18,912 nucleotides of DNA from JBIIUJ01 sp044340025 (GTDB lineage Bacteria; Pseudomonadota; Alphaproteobacteria; Caulobacterales; Aquidulcibacteraceae): assembly GCA_044340025.1 (NCBI GenBank), contig JBIIUJ010000038.1:1-18912 (forward strand), given 5' to 3'. Below, in pieces: positions 14,931 to 18,912 of the stretch (position 1 is its first letter; each line of letters begins with the position of its first letter). The position numbers were made by a program, and so were the translations under genes. Below the pieces are notes generated by a model. The model searched no databases and was not told the DNA's origin. It saw nothing but the letters and a program-made list of their open reading frames with translations.

Positions 14931-15926
14931 ATGAAAGCGCTGTTGTCCAAGGCCGTCGGCGGCCCGTCCACGCTCGTGCTGGAGGATCTGCCCGATCCCA
15001 CGCCCGGCGAAGGCGAAGTGGTGCTGGACGTGAAGGCCGTGGGCGTGAACTACCCCGACGTCCTGATCATCGAGGACAAGTATCAATTCAAACCGGCCCG
15101 CCCCTTCGCTCCCGGCGGCGAGCTTGCGGGCATGGTCTCGGCCGTCGGGCCGGGGGTGAAGGGCCTGAAGGTCGGCGACCGGGTGATCGGCTCGTGCGGC
15201 TGGGGCGGCATGGCGCAGAAAGTGGCGCTGGGCGAGGGCCGCTGCATCCCCATCCCCGACGCCATGCCCTTCGATCAGGCCGCCGCCTTCATCATGACCT
15301 ATGGCACCAGCCACTACGCCCTTCAGGAGCGCGCGGCCCTGAAGGCGGGCGAGACGCTGCTGGTTCTGGGCGCAGCCGGCGGGGTGGGCCTTGCTGCGGT
15401 GGAGCTGGGCAAGGCGACGGGCGCAAAGGTGATTGCGGCGGTCTCCAGCCCGGAAAAGGCCCAGGTGGCGCGCGACCATGGCGCCGACGAGACGGTGGTC
15501 TATCCCAAAGGCCCGTTCGACAAGGAAGGCGCAAAGGCGCTCGCTGATCTGTTCAAGCAGGCCTGCGGCCCCAATGGCGCGGACGTGATCTATGACGCCG
15601 TGGGCGGCGATTACGCCGAGGCGAGCCTGCGCGCCATCGGCTGGGAAGGGCGCTTCCTGGTGATCGGCTTCCCGGCCGGCATCCCGAAAATCCCGCTGAA
15701 TCTCACGCTGCTGAAGTCCTGCCAGATCGTGGGGGTGTTCTGGGGCGCGTTTGTCGCGCGTGAGCCCAAGCGCAACGCCCAGCATGTGGCCGAGCTGATG
15801 GCGCTGTATGAAAAAGGCGCGATCAGGCCGCACGTCTCGGCCACCTTCCCGCTGGAACGCGGGGCGGAAGCCATCCAGCACCTCGCCGACCGCAAGGCCA
15901 CCGGCAAAGTGGTGGTGCTGGTGTGA
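14931..15926 (+). CDS. Zinc-independent MDR oxidoreductase, NADPH:quinone oxidoreductase family
   Basis: A 331-residue medium-chain dehydrogenase/reductase of the quinone oxidoreductase branch, which reduces quinones or activated alkenes and carbonyls with NADPH. The N-terminal GroES-like domain shows VGVNYPDVLIIEDKYQ, PGGELAGMVSAVG and VGDRVIG. The Rossmann fold shows VLGAAGGVGLAAVELGKA with glycines 147, 150 and 153, followed by DVIYDAVGGDY. The cysteine and histidine ligands of zinc-dependent relatives are absent, as expected for this branch. A Shine-Dalgarno AGGGAG at 14916-14921 lies nine bases before the ATG. The stop overlaps the next gene's GTG by four bases (GTGA), coupling it to an SDR oxidoreductase. 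The pairing suggests a shared catabolic or detoxification substrate, but nothing in the sequence names it. Confidence -1.
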   Translation: MKALLSKAVGGPSTLVLEDLPDPTPGEGEVVLDVKAVGVNYPDVLIIEDKYQFKPARPFAPGGELAGMVSAVGPGVKGLKVGDRVIGSCGWGGMAQKVALGEGRCIPIPDAMPFDQAAAFIMTYGTSHYALQERAALKAGETLLVLGAAGGVGLAAVELGKATGAKVIAAVSSPEKAQVARDHGADETVVYPKGPFDKEGAKALADLFKQACGPNGADVIYDAVGGDYAEASLRAIGWEGRFLVIGFPAGIPKIPLNLTLLKSCQIVGVFWGAFVAREPKRNAQHVAELMALYEKGAIRPHVSATFPLERGAEAIQHLADRKATGKVVVLV

Positions 15927-16810
15927 GCGGGGCCCGTTTTGCAGGCAAAGTCGCCCTCGTCACCGGCGCGGCCTCCGGCATCGGGCTTGCCACGGTGGAG
16001 GCGTTTGCGGCCGAAGGCGCGCGCGTGCTTGCCGCCGATGTGCAGGATGAGAAGGGCGCGGCTCTCGCGGCGCGCTTTCCCGGCCAGGTGGTCTATCGCC
16101 GCTGCGACGTGACCGATGAGGCCGCCATCAAGGCCGCCGTAGAGGCTGCGGTCGAGGCGTTCGGCGGGCTCGACATTGTGTTCAACAACGCCGGCTCCGG
16201 CGGAGCGATGGCGGGCATCGCCGATATCGCCATCGCCGACTGGAAGCAGACACTGGACCTGCTGCTCACCAGCGTGGTGGCCGGCACGCGCCATGCCGTG
16301 CCGCATCTGATCGCGCGCGGCGGCGGCGCGATCATCAACACCGCCTCCATCGCCGGGCTCCAGGCGGGCTGGGGCCCCATCGCCTATTCCACCGCAAAGG
16401 CGGCGGTGATCCACTTCACCCGCTGCGCCGCAGCCGAGCTTTCCGCTCATCACATCCGGATCAATGCGATCTGCCCGGGCCTGATCGCCACGTCCATCTT
16501 CGGGGCCTCGCTGGGCCTCCCGCGGGAGCAGGCTGATCAGATGGCGGCCATGGTGGCCGCCGTGGGCGGCCCGGCGCAGCCGCTGGGCCGGCCGGGCCGG
16601 CCGGAGGATATCGCCGCCATGGTGCTGCATCTGGCGAGCGACGCCGGCGGCTTCATCACCGGAACCCATGTCGTGGTGGATGGCGGCATTACCATAGGTC
16701 CCCGCCATGCCTGGGATCCGGAGACGCTTTCCCCGCTCGCCGCCGCAATGGGCATGACGCTCGAACAGACCCAGGCGCTGGTCGCCGCACAAAAGGCCGG
16801 CGGCTCCTGA
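15923..16810 (+). CDS. Short-chain dehydrogenase/reductase (SDR)
   Basis: A 295-residue classical SDR, probably an alcohol or hydroxy-acyl oxidoreductase. Cofactor motif TGAASGIG lies at 14-21, with Asp39 at the end of the second strand (VLAADV) favouring NAD(H) over NADP(H). NNAG is at 88-91. The catalytic residues are Ser142, Tyr155 and Lys159 (AYSTAK). The asparagine that often completes the tetrad is replaced: the helix reads LDLLLTSV, with leucine where the usual VNLTG motif has Asn. GTHVVVDGG marks the end of the core fold, and about 35 residues follow as a C-terminal extension. The GTG start at 15923 overlaps the MDR gene's stop. Its stop is 16 bases from the stop of convergent rppH. 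Substrate unknown. Confidence -1.
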   Translation: MSGARFAGKVALVTGAASGIGLATVEAFAAEGARVLAADVQDEKGAALAARFPGQVVYRRCDVTDEAAIKAAVEAAVEAFGGLDIVFNNAGSGGAMAGIADIAIADWKQTLDLLLTSVVAGTRHAVPHLIARGGGAIINTASIAGLQAGWGPIAYSTAKAAVIHFTRCAAAELSAHHIRINAICPGLIATSIFGASLGLPREQADQMAAMVAAVGGPAQPLGRPGRPEDIAAMVLHLASDAGGFITGTHVVVDGGITIGPRHAWDPETLSPLAAAMGMTLEQTQALVAAQKAGGS

Positions 16811-16826
16811 CGGCGCGATCGCGCGC

Positions 16827-17312
16827 TCAGGTCTTGCCGGCGGCGATGGGGGCGAAGGCGCGCGCCACGGCGGCATAGACCTCGCGCTTGAACGGCGCGA
16901 CGAGGCCCGGCGTGGCCGACAGGGTTTCCCACCGCCACGCATCGAATTCAGGGGTGTGCCGGTCGAGGGCGATATCGGCGTCCACGCCCAGAAAGCGCAG
17001 GGCGAACCAGCGCTGCTTCTGGCCGCGATAGCCGCGCATTGGGCCTTTCACCTTCAGGGTGGACGGGAAATCATAGGTCAGCCAGTCGTCCAGCTGCATC
17101 AGGACCTGCACCTTGTCGGGCGCGACGCCGGTTTCCTCTTCCAGTTCGCGCAGGGCGGCGGCTTCATAATCCTCGCCATGGTCCACGCCGCCTTGCGGCA
17201 TCTGCCAGGCGTTTCGCCCCCGAAAGCCCTTTCGGCGCCCGATCCAGACCTGCCCCTGCGCGTTGAACAAGGCGACGCCGACATTGGCACGATACTCGGC
17301 AAGGTTGATCAC
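16827..17312 (-). CDS. rppH: RNA pyrophosphohydrolase (Nudix family)
   Basis: Removes pyrophosphate from the 5' triphosphate end of mRNA, which exposes it to RNase E-type decay. The 161 residues match the family. The N-terminus YRANVGVALFNAQGQVWIGRR and AWQMPQGG are typical of RppH/NudH. The Nudix box (GX5EX7REUXEEXGU) spans residues 41-63, with Gly41, Glu47, Arg55, Glu56, Glu59 and Glu60 in place. KGYRGQKQRWF-like sequence (MRGYRGQKQRWFAL) and the FDAWRW motif further support RppH over other Nudix hydrolases such as ApaH-like or MutT types. The GTG start at 17312 overlaps the upstream deacetylase-like gene by four bases (GTGA), so the two are probably co-translated. Confidence -1.
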   Translation of the reverse strand: MINLAEYRANVGVALFNAQGQVWIGRRKGFRGRNAWQMPQGGVDHGEDYEAAALRELEEETGVAPDKVQVLMQLDDWLTYDFPSTLKVKGPMRGYRGQKQRWFALRFLGVDADIALDRHTPEFDAWRWETLSATPGLVAPFKREVYAAVARAFAPIAAGKT

Positions 17313-18532
17313 GACGGCCGCCGCACCAGAGCCGATGCGGGCGCCAGATCAATCCCGCGGCCGGAGAGCCCGCGCGCCCAGGCGCCGATCTCGTCCAGCG
17401 TGACCGGATAGGCCACGCCCGCCCCCATGGCCATGCCGCGGCTCTTGGCGAGGGTTTCGAGCGCCAGCAATTGCTGTTCGATGGCGCCGCGTGCGGGCCT
17501 CGCGTCGATCACGCGGTCGGCGCTGGCGAAGGGGGCGGAGACGCGCCGCGCCGCATCGGCAAAGCCGCGCGCTGTCCCGTCCGAGACAAAGGCCAGTCCG
17601 CGCGCCTTGGCCGAAGCCAGGATCGCCTCCGACGCCGGCCCGCCCGCGAACTTGCCGCCGAGATAGTTCGTCACGCCGAAATAGCCCTGCGCGCGCGAGA
17701 GCACGAAGTCGAACCGGCGCTGGTTCTCGTCAGCGGGCGCGGTGGACAAAAGCGTGTGCGGCCCGGGATCATTGTCTGGATAATCGAACGGCTCCATCGG
17801 CGCCTCGATCAGCACCTCATGGCCGTTGGCGCGCGCCCGGTTGATCCACTCCTGAAGGTTGTCGGCGTAGGGCACGAACGACAACGTCACTTCCGGAGGA
17901 AGCATCGCAATTGCGGCTTCGGTCTGGCGCGTATTGAGGCCCAGCCCGCCAATCACCAGCGCGATCTTGGGTCGGCCGCTGTCTGCAAACGGGCGCGCAT
18001 AGGCCTGGGCAGGCGTGCGCCCATCCGAGGCGATCATCGGCAGCAGCCCCTGCGGCCCCGGCTGGGAGAGCCCGGCGATAGGGGCGGGCGCAAGCGCGGG
18101 CCCCTTGGCGAAGCCGCGTCCGGCGGGCTGATCGCCCGGGGCGATGATGCGCACGCTGCCGCCCGTCACGGGCGCGGGCGGGGCGTCGGCGGGCGGGCGG
18201 CCGAACATGATCCGGACCGGGCCGTCCTTCGGCGGCGTCAGCACTGGCGGCGGGAGGCGCGCGCCGCCCGGGGCGCCGGCGGCGGGGTCGGCCACGCCCA
18301 GCGACGGGTTTGTCCCGGCCGGCTGGGTCAGGCTGACTTCGCGCGTCTGGGCGCGGATTTCGGGCGGCGGCGCCGGCAGCGCCACCAGCACGGAGGGGCC
18401 CGCGTCCGTTGGGTCGCCCAGGAACTGGATGGCCCCAAGCGCCGCGCCCGCCAGCGCGGCAAGCGCCAGCGCGCTCATCCCCACATGCGGCAGAACAACG
18501 CCCAGAGTTCCCGCCTGCGCCACGCGCGCCAT
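17309..18532 (-). CDS. Divergent polysaccharide deacetylase family protein (YibQ-like), probable pseudo-enzyme
   Basis: A 407-residue envelope protein. An N-terminal membrane anchor (about 12-38, VVLPHVGMSALALAALAG onward) is followed by about 150 residues of proline-, glycine- and alanine-rich linker, then a divergent deacetylase domain from about 188 to the end (GRPKIALVIGGLG, GHEVLIEAPMEPFDYP, GVTNYLGGKF). The positions that carry likely metal ligands in E. coli YibQ are altered: IDDFG is here IGGLG (194-198), the HLPM histidine is Glu, NHMG is NYLG (289-292), and GHPHP corresponds to AGVAYP. The protein probably binds rather than cuts glycan, or has lost deacetylase activity; this may hold for its whole clade. 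It sits between a ctpA-like protease and rppH, a neighbourhood common in alphaproteobacteria, and its stop overlaps the rppH start. The ATG at 18532 directly precedes the membrane anchor. Confidence -1.
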   Translation of the reverse strand: MARVAQAGTLGVVLPHVGMSALALAALAGAALGAIQFLGDPTDAGPSVLVALPAPPPEIRAQTREVSLTQPAGTNPSLGVADPAAGAPGGARLPPPVLTPPKDGPVRIMFGRPPADAPPAPVTGGSVRIIAPGDQPAGRGFAKGPALAPAPIAGLSQPGPQGLLPMIASDGRTPAQAYARPFADSGRPKIALVIGGLGLNTRQTEAAIAMLPPEVTLSFVPYADNLQEWINRARANGHEVLIEAPMEPFDYPDNDPGPHTLLSTAPADENQRRFDFVLSRAQGYFGVTNYLGGKFAGGPASEAILASAKARGLAFVSDGTARGFADAARRVSAPFASADRVIDARPARGAIEQQLLALETLAKSRGMAMGAGVAYPVTLDEIGAWARGLSGRGIDLAPASALVRRPS

Positions 18533-18619
18533 GGTTCCGCCCTGCTGCTTGCCACCTCGGATCCGGAATCCGCCGCGATAAGCGCTAGGATGCGCTGGTT
18601 AACGGATTCCTGACAATGC

Positions 18620-18912
18620 TTAACCCGGCCCTGGGCCGGCGGCGGCTTCCTGCTTGCTTGCCGGAACCACGGATGGCTTCGGCGGGCCGTCGCGGAGGAT
18701 ATCGAAGGCGCGCTTGAGTTGGTAATCCTCGGCCTCTTTCCAGTCCGTGGGCGGCATGTCGGCCGGCATGTGCGGCGCGCGCCGCCGGGCGCCGCTCTCA
18801 TTGTCCAGCGCATGCGGCAGGCTTTCCTCGCCCTGGAAGGCGGCGAAGGCCTCCTGCGCCTTCTTCAGATCGTCCGCCGTGATGCGAATGCTCGCGACCT
18901 CCACATCGGGCT
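18620..18912 (-). CDS. ctpA: Probable C-terminal processing peptidase (S41, CtpA), C-terminal fragment cut by window edge
   Basis: The frame is open to the right-hand end of the window, and about 97 residues are visible; the catalytic Ser-Lys and PDZ domains would lie outside. The call rests on the stretch TDWKEAEDYQLKRAFDILRDG, which resembles the end of CtpA proteases (D-x-QL-x-x-A-LD-L-L/I-R), followed by a disordered, proline- and alanine-rich tail. Position supports it: ctpA, the divergent deacetylase and rppH commonly follow one another in alphaproteobacteria. A GTG at 18904 falls inside this frame but is most simply an internal valine. The gap of 87 bases to the deacetylase-like gene holds no recognisable terminator, so the genes may be one transcript. 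The identity is a reasoned guess from a short fragment. Confidence -1.
   Translation of the reverse strand, partial: PDVEVASIRITADDLKKAQEAFAAFQGEESLPHALDNESGARRRAPHMPADMPPTDWKEAEDYQLKRAFDILRDGPPKPSVVPASKQEAAAGPGPG

Noticed and set aside
15923..16810. SDR catalytic tetrad asparagine replaced by leucine as evidence of inactivity
   Set aside because: Ser142, Tyr155 and Lys159 are intact, and I recall active-looking SDR subfamilies with LLTGV-type sequence at this place, so loss of function does not follow.
16813..16824. Palindrome GCGCGATCGCGC as a bidirectional terminator between the SDR and rppH genes
   Set aside because: There is no loop and no T-run on either strand. Short GC-only palindromes are common at this base composition.
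1..18912. Mobile element, phage, toxin-antitoxin, defence or biosynthetic cluster
   Set aside because: No transposase, integrase, recombination site, toxin-like pair, nuclease-helicase defence set or assembly-line enzyme is visible. All large genes are housekeeping, regulatory or envelope functions with similar base composition.

Overview
The window reads as ordinary chromosomal sequence from a GC-rich alphaproteobacterium. The chvI-chvG-hprK-EIIA-ptsH gene order is a hallmark of that class, and the large NAD-glutamate dehydrogenase, the long TonB-dependent receptor and the ctpA / divergent-deacetylase / rppH order would fit the Hyphomonadaceae-Maricaulaceae-Caulobacter neighbourhood. That family-level placement is inferred from gene order and protein style, not from a database search. 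I see no phage, transposon, CRISPR array, tRNA or rRNA, and no convincing new multi-gene system.

Layout. (1) Bases 2-3588, plus strand: the C-terminal two thirds of a large NAD-specific glutamate dehydrogenase, cut by the window edge, with a translationally coupled GNAT acetyltransferase. (2) Bases 3598-9219, minus strand: read from the right, the regulatory block chvI (response regulator), chvG (sensor kinase), hprK (kinase domain only), a mannose-type EIIA and HPr, followed 59 bases later by priA. (3) Bases 9220-9524: a divergent control region between chvI and ahcY with a 22-bp AT-rich palindrome, a 62-base nested inverted repeat and short direct repeats. (4) Bases 9525-14435, plus strand: ahcY (S-adenosylhomocysteine hydrolase), then a 1079-residue TonB-dependent receptor that ends in a textbook intrinsic terminator. 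(5) Bases 14686-16810, plus strand: a 58-codon small ORF with a strong Shine-Dalgarno, a zinc-free quinone oxidoreductase-type MDR protein and a coupled SDR. (6) Bases 16827-18912, minus strand: the 3' end of a probable ctpA (cut by the window edge), a divergent polysaccharide deacetylase and rppH.

How they work together. The chvI-to-ptsH block joins an envelope-stress two-component system to a regulatory phosphotransferase branch. HprK would phosphorylate HPr on Ser49, and HPr would pass phosphate from His18 to the EIIA at His9. No EI gene or sugar permease is present here, so this is a signalling rather than a transport PTS. AhcY recycles the by-product of methylation and probably has its own repressor site. 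The right-hand block pairs envelope proteins (protease, deacetylase-like protein) with RNA 5'-end processing.

The observations most worth a second look are the ahcY operator palindrome, the nested inverted repeat beside it, loss of three of the four cysteines of one PriA zinc site, and loss of every canonical metal-ligand motif in the deacetylase-like protein.
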